64,000 bases of DNA from Pseudomonas sediminis (GCF_039555755.1 NZ_CP154631.1:3844001-3908000), one strand, 5' to 3'; shown: positions 17,996 to 26,728, counted from the stretch's first letter. Notes: generated by a model from the letters alone, not told the origin. Made by a program: numbers and translations.

Positions 17996-20140
17996 ATGAC
18001 TGACGCCATCCGTTACGAAAAAGGTCAGGACAATATCGTCGTCCTGACCATGGACATGCCCGGCCAGAGCGCCAACACCATGAGCGCGGTATACCGCGAA
18101 GCCATGGGCCAGATCGTCGAACGCCTGGAAGCGGAAAAGGATTCGATCGCGGGGGTGATCGTTACCTCGGCGAAGAAGACCTTCTTCGCCGGCGGTGACC
18201 TCAACGAGCTGATCAAGGTCACCAAGGCCGATGCTCAGGGTTTCTACGAGATGATCCTGAAGATCAAGGGTCAGCTGCGCCGCCTGGAAACCCTCGGTAA
18301 GCCGGTGGTTGCTGCCATCAACGGTGCGGCGCTGGGCGGCGGCTGGGAAATCGCCCTGGCCTGTCACCACCGCATCGCCCTTAATGAGAGCCACGTGCAG
18401 CTCGGTCTACCGGAAGTCACCCTGGGTCTGCTGCCAGGCGGTGGCGGGGTGGTGCGTATGGTGTGCCTGCTCGGTCTGGAAAAGGCGTTGCCGTATCTGG
18501 CCGAAGGCAAGAAGGTGCGCCCGGACGCGGCGCTCAAGGCCGGTTTGATTCATGACCTGGCCAATGATCGCGACGAGATGCTGAGCAAGGCCCGCGCCTG
18601 GATCGTCGCCAATCCGTCCGCAAAGCAGCCGTGGGACGTGCAGGGCTACAAGATTCCCGGCGGCACGCCCAGCTCGCCCAACGTGGCGCAGATGCTGGCC
18701 ATCGCCCCGAGCGTATTGCGCGACAAGACCAAGGGCTGCTTCCCGGCGCCGGAGAAGATCATGTGCGCGGCTGTCGAGGGTGCGCAGGTCGACTTCGACA
18801 CTGCGCAGATCATCGAAGCGCGCTACTTCACCGAGCTGACCACCGGCCAGGTGGCGAAGAACATGATTGGTACCTTCTGGTTCCAGTTGAACGAGATAAA
18901 CGCCGGCGGCTCACGCCCACAGGGCTATCCGAAAACCCAGACGAAAAAAGTCGGCGTGCTCGGTGCCGGCATGATGGGCGCCGGCATCGCCTATGTGTCG
19001 GCGGCGGCCGGTATCGAGGTGGTGCTCAAGGACGTGTCCGTCGAGGCGGCGGAGAAGGGCAAGAGCTATTCGGCCAAGCTGCTCGACAAGAAAGTCGCCA
19101 AGGGCCACATGACGGCCGAGCAGCGTGAGGCTTTCCTGGCGCTGATCAAGGCTACCGATAGCGAGGCGGATTTCGCCGGTTGCGACCTGATCATCGAAGC
19201 CGTATTCGAGGATCGTGCGCTCAAGGGCAAGGTCACCGCGGCAGCCGAAGCTGCTGCGCTGAGCGATGCGGTGATCGCCTCCAACACCTCGACGCTGCCG
19301 ATCACCGGCCTGGCGGCTGCCGTGGCCAAACCGGAGAAATTCATCGGCCTGCACTTCTTCAGCCCGGTGGACAAGATGCCGCTGGTGGAAATCATCCGCG
19401 GTGAGCAGACCAGCGATGAAACGCTGGCGCGCGGCTTCGACTACGTCATGCAGATCAAGAAGACGCCCATCGTGGTCAACGACAGCCGCGGCTTCTTTAC
19501 CTCGCGGGTGTTCGGCACCTTCACCAACGAAGGCCTGGCCATGCTTGGCGAAGGCGTCAGCGCTGCGATGATCGAGAACGAGGCGCGCAAGGCCGGCATG
19601 CCGGTCGGCCCGCTGGCGATCAGCGACGAAGTGTCGATGAGTCTGATGAACCACATCCGTCAGCAGACCATTAAGGATCTGGCGGCCGAGGGCAAATCCA
19701 TCCCGGAACACCCGGCCTTTGCGGTCATCGACCTCATGCTCAACGAGTACAAGCGTCCGGGCAAAGCGGCGGGCATGGGCTTTTACGACTACCTAGTAGG
19801 AGGCAAGAAGCACCTGTGGCCCGAGCTCAAGGCACGTTTCGAGAAGGCCGATGCGCAGATCTCGCAGGAGGACGTGCGTGACCGCATCCTGTTCATCCAG
19901 GCCATCGAGACGGTGCGCTGTGTGGAGGAGGGTGTACTGAAATCGGTGGCCGATGCCAACATCGGCTCGATCTTCGGTATCGGCTTCGCCGCCTGGACCG
20001 GCGGTGCGCTGCAGTTCATCAACCAGTACGGGGTGAAGGACTTCGTCGCGCGTGCGCAGTACCTGGCCGAGCAGTACGGCGAGCGCTTCCTGCCTCCAGC
20101 CCTGTTGCTGGAAAAGGCCGCCAAGGGCGAGACGTTCTGA
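17996..20140 (+). CDS. FadB-like multifunctional enoyl-CoA hydratase / 3-hydroxyacyl-CoA dehydrogenase
   Basis: This 714-residue two-domain enzyme has an N-terminal crotonase fold with the oxyanion-hole motifs FAGGDLNEL and GAALGGGWEIALAC (about residues 59-125). The NAD-binding dehydrogenase starts at GVLGAGMMGAGIAY (about residue 319), with its catalytic region at GLHFFSPVDKMPLVEI. It hydrates and oxidises acyl-CoA for the thiolase encoded just upstream. I chose ATG 17996, preceded by GAAGAG; an earlier in-frame start lies inside the dispersed repeat. It is followed by a repeat and a strong bidirectional terminator. Confidence 0.93.
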   Translation: MTDAIRYEKGQDNIVVLTMDMPGQSANTMSAVYREAMGQIVERLEAEKDSIAGVIVTSAKKTFFAGGDLNELIKVTKADAQGFYEMILKIKGQLRRLETLGKPVVAAINGAALGGGWEIALACHHRIALNESHVQLGLPEVTLGLLPGGGGVVRMVCLLGLEKALPYLAEGKKVRPDAALKAGLIHDLANDRDEMLSKARAWIVANPSAKQPWDVQGYKIPGGTPSSPNVAQMLAIAPSVLRDKTKGCFPAPEKIMCAAVEGAQVDFDTAQIIEARYFTELTTGQVAKNMIGTFWFQLNEINAGGSRPQGYPKTQTKKVGVLGAGMMGAGIAYVSAAAGIEVVLKDVSVEAAEKGKSYSAKLLDKKVAKGHMTAEQREAFLALIKATDSEADFAGCDLIIEAVFEDRALKGKVTAAAEAAALSDAVIASNTSTLPITGLAAAVAKPEKFIGLHFFSPVDKMPLVEIIRGEQTSDETLARGFDYVMQIKKTPIVVNDSRGFFTSRVFGTFTNEGLAMLGEGVSAAMIENEARKAGMPVGPLAISDEVSMSLMNHIRQQTIKDLAAEGKSIPEHPAFAVIDLMLNEYKRPGKAAGMGFYDYLVGGKKHLWPELKARFEKADAQISQEDVRDRILFIQAIETVRCVEEGVLKSVADANIGSIFGIGFAAWTGGALQFINQYGVKDFVARAQYLAEQYGERFLPPALLLEKAAKGETF

Positions 20141-20149
20141 GCCTCCCTT

Positions 20150-20225
20150 GTAGGGTGTCGCGGGGCCGCCCAGGCCATGCGCACCGCTTAAGCGGAGTGT
20201 CCCCGGTGCGCACGGCGCCCCCTAC
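20150..20225. repeat. Dispersed palindromic repeat, family A (second copy)
   Basis: This stretch starts GTAGGGTGTCGCG and ends GGTGCGCACGGCGCCCCCTAC. It contains ATGCGCACC and an inner palindrome CCGCTTAAGCGG. It is related to the element at 13893-13953 but with a longer centre. It lies just after the FadB-like gene. Confidence 0.5.
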
Positions 20226-20232
20226 GGATGCA

Positions 20233-20256
20233 GAAACGGCCCGAAAGGGCCGTTTC
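20233..20256. terminator. Bidirectional terminator
   Basis: GAAACGGCCC, tetraloop GAAA, GGGCCGTTTC: a perfect 10-bp stem with a stable GNRA loop between the convergent FadB-like and PepSY genes. Confidence 0.8.
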
Positions 20257-20258
20257 AG

Positions 20259-20525
20259 TCAATCTTCCAACTGGTCGCGAATCACTGCACCGCTCTTGCC
20301 GTCGATACGAAATTCGTGAAGACGGCCATCCTGTTTCAGGCCTTCGCCTTCCCAGTAACCGTCATTGTCGGCTTCGATCTTGTGTAGCTCCGTGTAGCCA
20401 GCTGCACGTGCTTTGCTCAGAGCCTCGTCGATGCTGATCCAGTCGCTGCCGGGGCGATCTGCTAGAGCGTTGCCGGCAAGCAGCAGGCTGCCGGCGAACA
20501 GGGTGATCAGATTGCGTGTTTGCAT
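20259..20525 (-). CDS. Secreted PepSY-domain protein
   Basis: This 88-residue exported protein has a signal peptide (residues 1-20, ending ALA) and one PepSY domain recognisable from SIDEALSKARAAGYTELHKI and the C-terminal EFRIDGKSGAVI. PepSY domains bind or inhibit peptidases, or act in envelope redox and metal processes. ATG 20525 has a perfect AGGAGG Shine-Dalgarno, so the longer in-frame extension is rejected. It is probably monocistronic, converging on the FadB-like gene through a strong terminator. Confidence 0.85.
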   Translation of the reverse strand: MQTRNLITLFAGSLLLAGNALADRPGSDWISIDEALSKARAAGYTELHKIEADNDGYWEGEGLKQDGRLHEFRIDGKSGAVIRDQLED

Positions 20526-20578
20526 GGGGCCAGTTCCTCCTTCCGTGAATGTCACGAGGAGTCTAGACCATCGCTTTC

Positions 20579-20779
20579 TCACGCCGCCTGGCACCAGCCC
20601 TGACGGATGCACACGGCCTCGTGGATCGCCAGCATCTCGCTATGACGAGTTGGCATGCGCAGGGTCAACATGCTGCCATCATCGAGTTGCAGGGCGGCTT
20701 CGGTTTCGAACTGCAGGCTGCCATCTTGCAGGTGGGCGTAGGTGACGCCGTAGGCGTCCAGGCTGAGTTGGCTGTGCAT
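20579..20779 (-). CDS. Conserved small hypothetical protein, 66 residues
   Basis: This short cytosolic protein is predicted to be mostly beta-strand (LQFETEAALQLDDGSMLTLRMP) with two Cys residues near the C-terminus. ATG 20779 is preceded by GGAGAGAGGAGAG, a strong purine-rich ribosome site. It lies between the PepSY gene and a 37-residue frame, all on the minus strand. I do not recognise a function; composition and codon usage look coding. Confidence 0.65.
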   Translation of the reverse strand: MHSQLSLDAYGVTYAHLQDGSLQFETEAALQLDDGSMLTLRMPTRHSEMLAIHEAVCIRQGWCQAA

Positions 20780-20806
20780 GGCGGCTCTCCTCTCTCCTGG
20801 GTTGTG

Positions 20807-20920
20807 TCAGCTCGAACGAACGTCGCGGGCTGCGGCGGCAGCCTGCTCGGCGCGAACCGGTGCGACGGTCTGGAAGGCGGAAGCGGCGGCGAAGCTGGCG
20901 AGTGCGGCGTAGATGCTCAT
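20807..20920 (-). CDS. Possible small protein of 37 residues
   Basis: This short frame starts MSIYAALASFAAASAF, weakly hydrophobic, and ends in an Ala/Arg-rich tail. AAGG lies about 10 bp before the ATG. It is upstream of the 66-residue gene, with a 27-bp gap. It could be a small protein or the leader of that gene; no family is recognised. Confidence 0.4.
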   Translation of the reverse strand: MSIYAALASFAAASAFQTVAPVRAEQAAAAARDVRSS

Positions 20921-21062
20921 GATCGATTGCCTTCTGTGCGATGGGGCGACTGCCCGATGTGGCGATATTCGCTGCGGGCGTGCAATCACAGAAGTGAATG
21001 GCGTGCATGGTAGCTATCGAAGCGGCTGATGAAGCGTCGCCACGCACTGGCAGGGTAAAGTT

Positions 21063-21082
21063 TCGTCAATTTTAATTGACGA
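21063..21082. promoter_or_regulatory. Perfect inverted repeat upstream of the amidotransferase gene
   Basis: TCGTCAAT-TTTA-ATTGACGA is a palindrome with 8-bp arms in an AT-rich promoter region, followed by GATAAT at 21107-21112, a possible -10. It looks like a dimeric regulator operator; the regulator is unknown. Confidence 0.45.
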
Positions 21083-21216
21083 CCGTTCGTGGCATTGCAC
21101 AGCGCCGATAATCGCGGATCTGCTTGAAAATCAAGGTTGGCTATTTATTTGTGCGAATTCATATGTTAAGAAAAACGCACAAATTACCCGCCCGCGTGTT
21201 CACCACAGGAAACCTC

Positions 21217-21942
21217 ATGCCACTGCGTATCTGTATTCTGGAAACTGACATCCTCCGCCCCGAACTGGTCGACCAGTATCAGGGCTATGGCCGCATGTTC
21301 GAGCAGTTGTTCGCTCAGCAGCCGGTTGCGGCGGAGTTCAGTGTCTACAACGTGGTGGATGGCCATTACCCGCCCGATAGCGAGAAATTCGATGCCTATC
21401 TGGTGACGGGCAGCAAGGCGGATTCTTTCGGCAGCGATCCCTGGATTCAGACCCTCAAGGAGTATCTGCTCGAGCGCTACAAGCGCGGCGACAAGCTGCT
21501 GGGCATCTGTTTTGGTCACCAGCTGCTGGCCTTGCTGCTCGGTGGGAAAGCCGAGCGCGCGGAGCAGGGCTGGGGCGTAGGGGTGCACAGCTATCGCCTG
21601 GAGAACAAACCCGAGTGGATGAGCCCGTCGCTGGACGAACTGCAGTTGCTGATCAGCCACCAGGACCAAGTCACTCGCCTGCCGGAAAAGGCCACGCTGC
21701 TGGCTTCCAGCGACTTCTGCCCGATCGGTGCCTACCACATCGAAGATCAGGTGTTGTGCTTCCAGGGACACCCGGAATTCGTCCACGATTACTCGCGGGC
21801 GCTGCTTGAGCTACGTCAGCAGCATCTTGGCGAGCAGATCTATCAGCAGGGCGTGGATAGCCTCAAACACTCGCAGCAGGGCAGTGCTGTGGCGGAGTGG
21901 ATGATGCGTTTTGTCGCTCAGGGCAAGCAAGCCAAGGCCTGA
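21217..21942 (+). CDS. Class I glutamine amidotransferase family protein
   Basis: This 241-residue stand-alone class I glutamine amidotransferase resembles the GMP-synthase glutaminase domain. The nucleophile is in LGICFGHQLLA and the His-Glu pair in GHPEF. Such proteins hydrolyse gamma-glutamyl amides or related substrates; examples are PuuD-like and carbapenem-type amidases, but the substrate here is unknown. I chose ATG 21217 (MPLRICILE), with AGGAAA before it, rather than an in-frame start 31 codons earlier. A 15-bp-arm terminator follows. Confidence 0.85.
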   Translation: MPLRICILETDILRPELVDQYQGYGRMFEQLFAQQPVAAEFSVYNVVDGHYPPDSEKFDAYLVTGSKADSFGSDPWIQTLKEYLLERYKRGDKLLGICFGHQLLALLLGGKAERAEQGWGVGVHSYRLENKPEWMSPSLDELQLLISHQDQVTRLPEKATLLASSDFCPIGAYHIEDQVLCFQGHPEFVHDYSRALLELRQQHLGEQIYQQGVDSLKHSQQGSAVAEWMMRFVAQGKQAKA

Positions 21943-21956
21943 GTCTGATATCGAGA

Positions 21957-21990
21957 CATGAAAAAGCCCGGTCAGCCGGGCTTTTTCATG
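21957..21990. terminator. Bidirectional terminator with 15-bp arms
   Basis: CATGAAAAAGCCCGG, TCAG, CCGGGCTTTTTCATG: perfect arms with A/T runs serving both strands. The stop codon of the minus-strand 80-residue gene (21986-21988) lies within it. Confidence 0.9.
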
Positions 21991-22228
21991 CCTGCTGAGT
22001 GAGCACGAAGTAAGGCGAGAGCCGTTCGCTTCTGCTCGGTGGCGGGCTGCTGCGCTGCCGCTTGAGGCTTTCGGCCAGGTCCAGGTGATGAGCCAGTTTG
22101 TGGCTGCATTCGATGTTGCGCGCCACGGCACCAGCCGAACCTTTGCCGATGCCAGTGAGGGCCAGCAAGGTGGTCAGCAGCGACAGGCTGGCGAGCACCA
22201 GCAGGCGGGTGCGGTAATTTTTGATCAT
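21986..22228 (-). CDS. Small membrane or secreted hypothetical protein, 80 residues
   Basis: It has a basic N-terminus (MIKNYRTR) and a hydrophobic helix (residues 8-27), which makes it a signal peptide or single-membrane anchor, followed by a polar Ser/Pro/Arg-rich tail. The function is not recognised. It is the second of two short minus-strand genes with a 16-bp gap, and its stop is inside the terminator shared with the amidotransferase gene. Confidence 0.6.
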   Translation of the reverse strand: MIKNYRTRLLVLASLSLLTTLLALTGIGKGSAGAVARNIECSHKLAHHLDLAESLKRQRSSPPPSRSERLSPYFVLTQQA

Positions 22229-22244
22229 GGCCGTTCACTCAACC

Positions 22245-22433
22245 TTACGAGCGCGCGCCGAGCAGGGCGGGCAGATGAGCGATCAGGCTCTGTAGTGGGC
22301 CTGCTTGTGCAAAGGTCGGAGTGCTTGGCTGGACGGCGGCGTAACTCACGACCAGCACCGTCGAGGTACTGATCAGGTACAGGCCGATGGCAGCGAGAGC
22401 GCCGTTGCGGGCAGCTTGAGAGAGGCGGGACAT
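22245..22433 (-). CDS. Small single-helix membrane protein, 62 residues
   Basis: One transmembrane helix (about residues 12-34) follows a short polar N-terminus, and the tail LQSLIAHLPALLGARS is amphipathic. GGAG lies before ATG 22433. It is the first of two small genes in a probable operon with the 80-residue protein. No family is recognised; the pair may be a small envelope module (inference from size and linkage only). Confidence 0.6.
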   Translation of the reverse strand: MSRLSQAARNGALAAIGLYLISTSTVLVVSYAAVQPSTPTFAQAGPLQSLIAHLPALLGARS

Positions 22434-22579
22434 GTTCTGTGCTCCAGGTCAGGAGTTGGCGTGGGCACAGAATCGCCTAAGTCATTTCGATTGAATAATG
22501 GATGCGCGGCAGAGTAACTATCGATAGGTTTGATGACTGGCGCGAGCTACCTGCTCGCGATGGCGCCTCGCGTCAGGCC

Positions 22580-23302
22580 TCATGCCGAGGCCAGTTCCTT
22601 GTCCATGCTGCTGATGCATTCGCTCATGGCTTGTTGGCAACGTTCGATCAGCGCGGGCATGTCATCCAGACTCAGGCCGGCAGTGGGGATGGCCGGCAGC
22701 GAACGAATCATGATGCGGCCGCTGTTCCAGCGGTTCAGACGCATGGATTGGCTGTAGTTGCTCACGCACACCGGGATGATCGGTACGCCGGCCGCGATTG
22801 CCATCTGAAATGCCCCCTTCTTGAATGGCAACAGACCGCGGCCGAGGTTGCGCGTACCTTCCGGGAATACCCAGATCGAGGTGTCGCGATTGCGCAGGGT
22901 TTCGGTGGTGGTGAGCATCGCGCGCTTGGCGGCGACGGCATTGCTGCGATCAATCAGCACGTTGCCGGCCAGCCAGTAGAGCTGACCGAAGAATGGCACC
23001 CATTTGAGACTCTTCTTGCCGATGCTCACGGTACGTTTCGGTACCACGCGGCCAAGCACGTAAAGATCGAAGTTGGACTGGTGGTTGGCGATGATCACGC
23101 AGGAGCGCTGATGCTCCAGCAGCGGGCGTACATCGGTCTTGAGCTTCAGGCTCAGCAGGCGCAGGGCGGGTAGCGAATAGAGGCGTGCGCACAGGCGGCT
23201 GTTATCAGGGTTGAAAGGACGGCACAGACCGAGCAGCAGACCGAGCAAGCCGGCCAGGATGAAATGCACGCCCATCAACAGCATGCGCAAAACGAAGAGC
23301 AT
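22580..23302 (-). CDS. plsC: 1-acyl-sn-glycerol-3-phosphate acyltransferase (PlsC family)
   Basis: This 240-residue membrane-bound acyltransferase has an N-terminal hydrophobic segment (residues 1-28) and the catalytic NHQSNFD (HX4D) motif. The FPEGTRNLGRG block binds the glycerol phosphate, and VPIIPVCVSNY is typical of the family. It acylates lysophosphatidic acid to phosphatidic acid in the inner membrane. Pseudomonas carries several PlsC paralogues, so the precise acyl donor or substrate is uncertain. Confidence 0.88.
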   Translation of the reverse strand: MLFVLRMLLMGVHFILAGLLGLLLGLCRPFNPDNSRLCARLYSLPALRLLSLKLKTDVRPLLEHQRSCVIIANHQSNFDLYVLGRVVPKRTVSIGKKSLKWVPFFGQLYWLAGNVLIDRSNAVAAKRAMLTTTETLRNRDTSIWVFPEGTRNLGRGLLPFKKGAFQMAIAAGVPIIPVCVSNYSQSMRLNRWNSGRIMIRSLPAIPTAGLSLDDMPALIERCQQAMSECISSMDKELASA

Positions 23303-23436
23303 TGGGGAGAACCGTCAGGGAAGGGGCGCGCAGTGTACGGGCGTTCACTCTGCCGGGCAATTGCTCGAAACCACCGCTTGGCGTACGTAACGTCCTGAAT
23401 TGTCGCAGAACTTGTCGATTTCCATGCCCATGTAGA

Positions 23437-23458
23437 AAGGGCGCCTCACGGCGCCCTT
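23437..23458 (-). terminator. Terminator after alaC
   Basis: AAGGGCGCC, TCAC, GGCGCCCTT form a 9-bp stem 6 bp past the aminotransferase stop, with TTTCT following on the minus strand. Confidence 0.75.
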
Positions 23459-23464
23459 CAATGC

Positions 23465-24694
23465 TTAGTCGGTTTCTGCCTTGGCCGGCTTGCCTGGCAG
23501 CAAACCGTCGGCGCGAAACATCGCCTTGATGCCGCGCAGCGCCTGACGACTGCGGTCCTGGTTCTCGATCAGGGCGAAGCGTACATGGTCGTCGCCATAG
23601 TCGCCAAAACCCAGGCCCGGCGAGACGCAGACCTTGGCCTCGGCCAGCAGCTTCTTGGCGAACTCCAGCGAGCCCAGGTGCGCGTAGGCGTCGGGGATCT
23701 TGGCCCAGATGTACATCGAGGCCTTGGGCTTCTCAACCATCCAGCCGATCTCGTGCAGGCCCTTGACCAGCAGGTTGCGGCGTTGCCGGTACTGTTCGGC
23801 GATATCGCGCACGCATTGCTGATCGCCTTCCAGGGCAGCGATGGCCGCGACCTGCAGCGGGGTGAAGGTGCCGTAATCGTGGTAGCTCTTGATCCGCGCC
23901 AGGGCGCTGACCAGCTCGGGGTTACCGACCATGAAACCGATGCGCCAGCCGGCCATGTTGTAGCTCTTGGACAGGGTGAAGAACTCCACCGCGATGTCCT
24001 TGGCGCCCGGCACCTGCATGATCGACGGGGCTTTCCAGCCGTCGTAGACGATGTCGGCGTAGGCCAGGTCGTGAATCACCAGCACGTCGTACTGCTTGGC
24101 CAGGGTCACCACGCGCTCGAAGAAGTCCAGCTCCACGCACTGCGCGGTGGGGTTGGAGGGAAAGCCGAGAATCATCATCTTCGGCTTGGGGATCGACTCG
24201 CGAATGGCGCGTTCCAGCTCGGCGAAGAAGTCTACGCCCGGCACCAGCGGCACGGAGCGCACCTGGGCACCGGCGATCACTGCGCCGTAGATATGGATCG
24301 GGTAGCTGGGGTTGGGCACCAGCACGGTGTCGCCATGATCCAGGGTGGCCAGCATCAGGTGTGCCAGGCCTTCCTTGGAGCCGATGGTGACGATGGCTTC
24401 GCTTTCCGGATCGATCTCCACGTCGTAGCGGTCCTTGTACCAGCGCGAGATGGCGCGGCGCAGGCGCGGAATACCGCGGGAAGTGGAGTAGCCATGGGTG
24501 TCTTCACGCTGGGCGACCTGCACCAGTTTCTCGACGATGTGCGGCGGCGTCGCACCGTCGGGGTTGCCCATGGAAAAGTCGATGATGTCCTCGCCGCGAC
24601 GGCGTGCAGCCATCTTCAGTTCGGCGGTGATGTTGAAGACGTAGGGGGGCAGACGATCGATGCGCGCAAAGCGACGCTTGGCGTTATCAGCCAT
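23465..24694 (-). CDS. alaC: AlaC-type alanine/class I-II aminotransferase
   Basis: This 409-residue PLP enzyme of fold type I begins [16 protein letters not shown], the characteristic start of the AlaC (YfdZ) group that transaminates pyruvate with glutamate to alanine. The PLP Lys lies in [17 protein letters not shown], and the aspartate that holds the pyridine nitrogen in [14 protein letters not shown] 24694 has GAGGAAA 3 bp upstream, so an in-frame start 42 codons earlier is rejected. It is monocistronic with its own terminator. Alanine specificity is inferred from family resemblance. Confidence 0.87.
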   Translation of the reverse strand: MADNAKRRFARIDRLPPYVFNITAELKMAARRRGEDIIDFSMGNPDGATPPHIVEKLVQVAQREDTHGYSTSRGIPRLRRAISRWYKDRYDVEIDPESEAIVTIGSKEGLAHLMLATLDHGDTVLVPNPSYPIHIYGAVIAGAQVRSVPLVPGVDFFAELERAIRESIPKPKMMILGFPSNPTAQCVELDFFERVVTLAKQYDVLVIHDLAYADIVYDGWKAPSIMQVPGAKDIAVEFFTLSKSYNMAGWRIGFMVGNPELVSALARIKSYHDYGTFTPLQVAAIAALEGDQQCVRDIAEQYRQRRNLLVKGLHEIGWMVEKPKASMYIWAKIPDAYAHLGSLEFAKKLLAEAKVCVSPGLGFGDYGDDHVRFALIENQDRSRQALRGIKAMFRADGLLPGKPAKAETD

Positions 24695-24823
24695 GATTTC
24701 CTCGAAGTACGTAAGCGCCCGGAACCGTCCGAGCGACGTTGGCCACTGCTGCAGCCTGCGGCGAAGATACGCGCGCCGCCGTCTCGCTGTCCAGTACAGC
24801 CAGCGAGCGGCGTAGCGCAACAG

Positions 24824-25402
24824 TCAACTACCGAGCATGTCGTGCATGGCGATGATCTGTTCGGCCACCTGGATCAGCTTCTGCTGGCGACTCATCGCCT
24901 GGCGGCGCATCAGGGTATAGGCCTCTTCCTCGTTGCAGCTCTTCATCTTCATCAGCAGGCCCTTGGCCAGTTCCACACGTTTGCGTTCGGCCAACTGGGC
25001 ATCGCGCGCCTGGAGCTGAGCGCGTAGTGCCTGGTCGCTCTCGAAGCGGGCCATGGCGACGTCGAGGATCGGTTGCAGGCGCTGGGCGTGAATGCCCTCG
25101 ACGATATAGGCGCTGACGCCGCTCTGGATCGCCTGGCGCATCACGCCGGGGTCGTGCTCGTCGGTGAACATCACGATCGGCCGTGGCTGATCGCGGCTGA
25201 CCAGTACCACCTGCTCCATCACGTCGCGGCCGGGGGATTCGGTGTCGATCAGGATGACGTCAGGGCGTACCGCCTCGACCCGCTCAGGTAGGTCGATGGT
25301 CAGGCCGGATTCGTCGATCACCTCGAAACCCGCTTCGATCAGGGCGCATTTCAGGCGACCGACTTTCTTCGGGGTGTCGTTGATCAGAAGGATACGCAGC
25401 AT
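24824..25402 (-). CDS. nasT: NasT, ANTAR-domain RNA-binding antiterminator
   Basis: This 192-residue protein has an N-terminal receiver-like domain (MLRILLINDTPKK, with DVILIDTES at the phosphoacceptor position) and a C-terminal ANTAR domain (about residues 125-185: RKRVELAKGLLMKM and EEAYTLMRRQAMSRQQ). NasT binds paired hexaloop RNA hairpins and prevents termination in leaders of nitrate-assimilation genes; NasS holds it inactive until nitrate or nitrite binds. I chose ATG 25402 with GGGAG upstream, not an upstream TTG. It follows nasS by 18 bp. Confidence 0.93.
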   Translation of the reverse strand: MLRILLINDTPKKVGRLKCALIEAGFEVIDESGLTIDLPERVEAVRPDVILIDTESPGRDVMEQVVLVSRDQPRPIVMFTDEHDPGVMRQAIQSGVSAYIVEGIHAQRLQPILDVAMARFESDQALRAQLQARDAQLAERKRVELAKGLLMKMKSCNEEEAYTLMRRQAMSRQQKLIQVAEQIIAMHDMLGS

Positions 25403-25420
25403 CGGATGCTCTCCCGGCAA

Positions 25421-26632
25421 TTACAGGGCGACAGCCGGGCTATCGGCCAGGGCATGGAGGCGGAAGCTGCGCGCGTAGGCGGCCGGGTCGCTGCCGTCCC
25501 AGCACGTGCCGTCCTGCAGGATGGAGCTACGCATTTCCCCCGGCACCGGTATGCCCAGCGTCGACGCGGCCTCGCGGTACAGTGCAAGTTGTTGGACCTG
25601 GCGGGCCACCCCCAGGTAGTCGGGATCGCTACGCAACAGGCCCCAGCGGCGGAACTGAGTCATGAACCACATGGCGTCGGACAGATAGGGATGGTTGACC
25701 AGCCCGCCGGCATGAAAGCGCAGCGGATGCTCGTCCTGCCAGGCATGGCCGAGGCCGTCCTGATAGTGGCCGAGAAAACGCGGGGTGATCGCCGAAACCG
25801 GTGCGTTGACGTAGTCGCTACCGCTGAGCAGCAGGGCGGTGCTGCGTTTGTTTTCTTCGCTCTCGTCGATGAAGCGTGCCGCGTCTAGCACCGCCATGAT
25901 CAGGGCGCGAGCGGTATTGGGGTTCTGCTCGGCGAAGGCGCGGGTACAGCCCAGCACCTTTTCCGGGTGATCCGGCCAGATCGCCTGAATGGTGGTGACG
26001 GTGCAGCCGAGCTGTTCATCGACGGCCTTGGCGGTCCAGGGTTCGCCAACGCAGAAACCATCGATGCGCTTGGCCTCCAGGTGCTCGACCATCTGCGGCG
26101 GCGGCACCACCACGCTGTCGACGTCGCGCAGTGGATGAATGCCCTGGCTGGCCAGCCAGTAGTAAAGCCACATCGCGTGGGTGCCGGTGGGAAAGGTCTG
26201 GGCGAAGGTTAGGCGTGCTTCATGCTGGTGCACGTATTGGCGCAGTGCTTCGCCGCTGGTCACGCCAGCGGCTTGCAGGGTGTGCGACAGGTTGATGCTC
26301 TGGCCGTTCTGGTTCAGCCCCATGAGCACGGCCATGTCGGTGGCCGCGGCGCCGCCAAGGCCCAGCTGCACGCCATAGATCAGCCCATACAGGCTGTGGG
26401 CGGCGTCCAGCTCGCCGCTGAGCAGGCGGTCGCGCGAGCTGGCCCAGGAGGTCTGACGTTGCAGTCTGAGGCTCAGCCCGTACTTCTCGGCAAAGCCCTG
26501 AGTCGCGGCGACGATCACCGAAGCCGAATCGCTCAGCGCCATGAAGCCGATGTTCAGCATGCTCTTCTCCGGGGCGTCGCTACCCCAGGCCCAGGCCAGG
26601 GCATCGTCGCGCGGGGTGTCGTGTTCGCTCAT
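25421..26632 (-). CDS. nasS: NasS, cytosolic nitrate/nitrite sensor
   Basis: This 403-residue protein of the NrtA/CmpA nitrate-binding family lacks a signal peptide, which distinguishes the regulatory NasS from transporter binding proteins. The core starts MLNIGFMALSDSASVIVAA and includes MGLNQNGQSINLSH and DGFCVGEPW, as expected for the ligand pocket. NasS sequesters NasT and releases it when nitrate or nitrite is bound. It has AAGGAAG before ATG 26632. The leader carries a sigma-54 promoter, two ANTAR-type hairpins and an attenuator-like hairpin. Confidence 0.92.
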   Translation of the reverse strand: MSEHDTPRDDALAWAWGSDAPEKSMLNIGFMALSDSASVIVAATQGFAEKYGLSLRLQRQTSWASSRDRLLSGELDAAHSLYGLIYGVQLGLGGAAATDMAVLMGLNQNGQSINLSHTLQAAGVTSGEALRQYVHQHEARLTFAQTFPTGTHAMWLYYWLASQGIHPLRDVDSVVVPPPQMVEHLEAKRIDGFCVGEPWTAKAVDEQLGCTVTTIQAIWPDHPEKVLGCTRAFAEQNPNTARALIMAVLDAARFIDESEENKRSTALLLSGSDYVNAPVSAITPRFLGHYQDGLGHAWQDEHPLRFHAGGLVNHPYLSDAMWFMTQFRRWGLLRSDPDYLGVARQVQQLALYREAASTLGIPVPGEMRSSILQDGTCWDGSDPAAYARSFRLHALADSPAVAL

Positions 26633-26653
26633 GCTGCTTCCTTACCTTCACGC

Positions 26654-26695
26654 AAAAAGACGTTGATTCATGGGCGGCTGCCCATAAAAAACGTC
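26654..26695 (-). terminator. Attenuator-like terminator in the nasS leader
   Basis: On the minus strand GACGTT (26695-26690) pairs with AACGTC (26664-26659), and ATGGGC (26685-26680) pairs with GCCCAT (26675-26670). TTTTT follows at 26658-26654. It ends 21 nt before the nasS ATG, so it would stop transcription in the leader unless prevented. Confidence 0.6.
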
Positions 26696-26728
26696 GTACC
26701 AGATCCAGGCGCGAGAGATCCGGGATTC

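Noticed and set aside
16634..18394. Long open frame on the minus strand opposite the thiolase gene
   Set aside because: Same GC-driven antisense effect; it crosses two real genes and a repeat.
24695..24820. N-terminal extension of alaC
   Set aside because: The extension is Arg-rich and unlike the family, and a strong ribosome site precedes ATG 24694.
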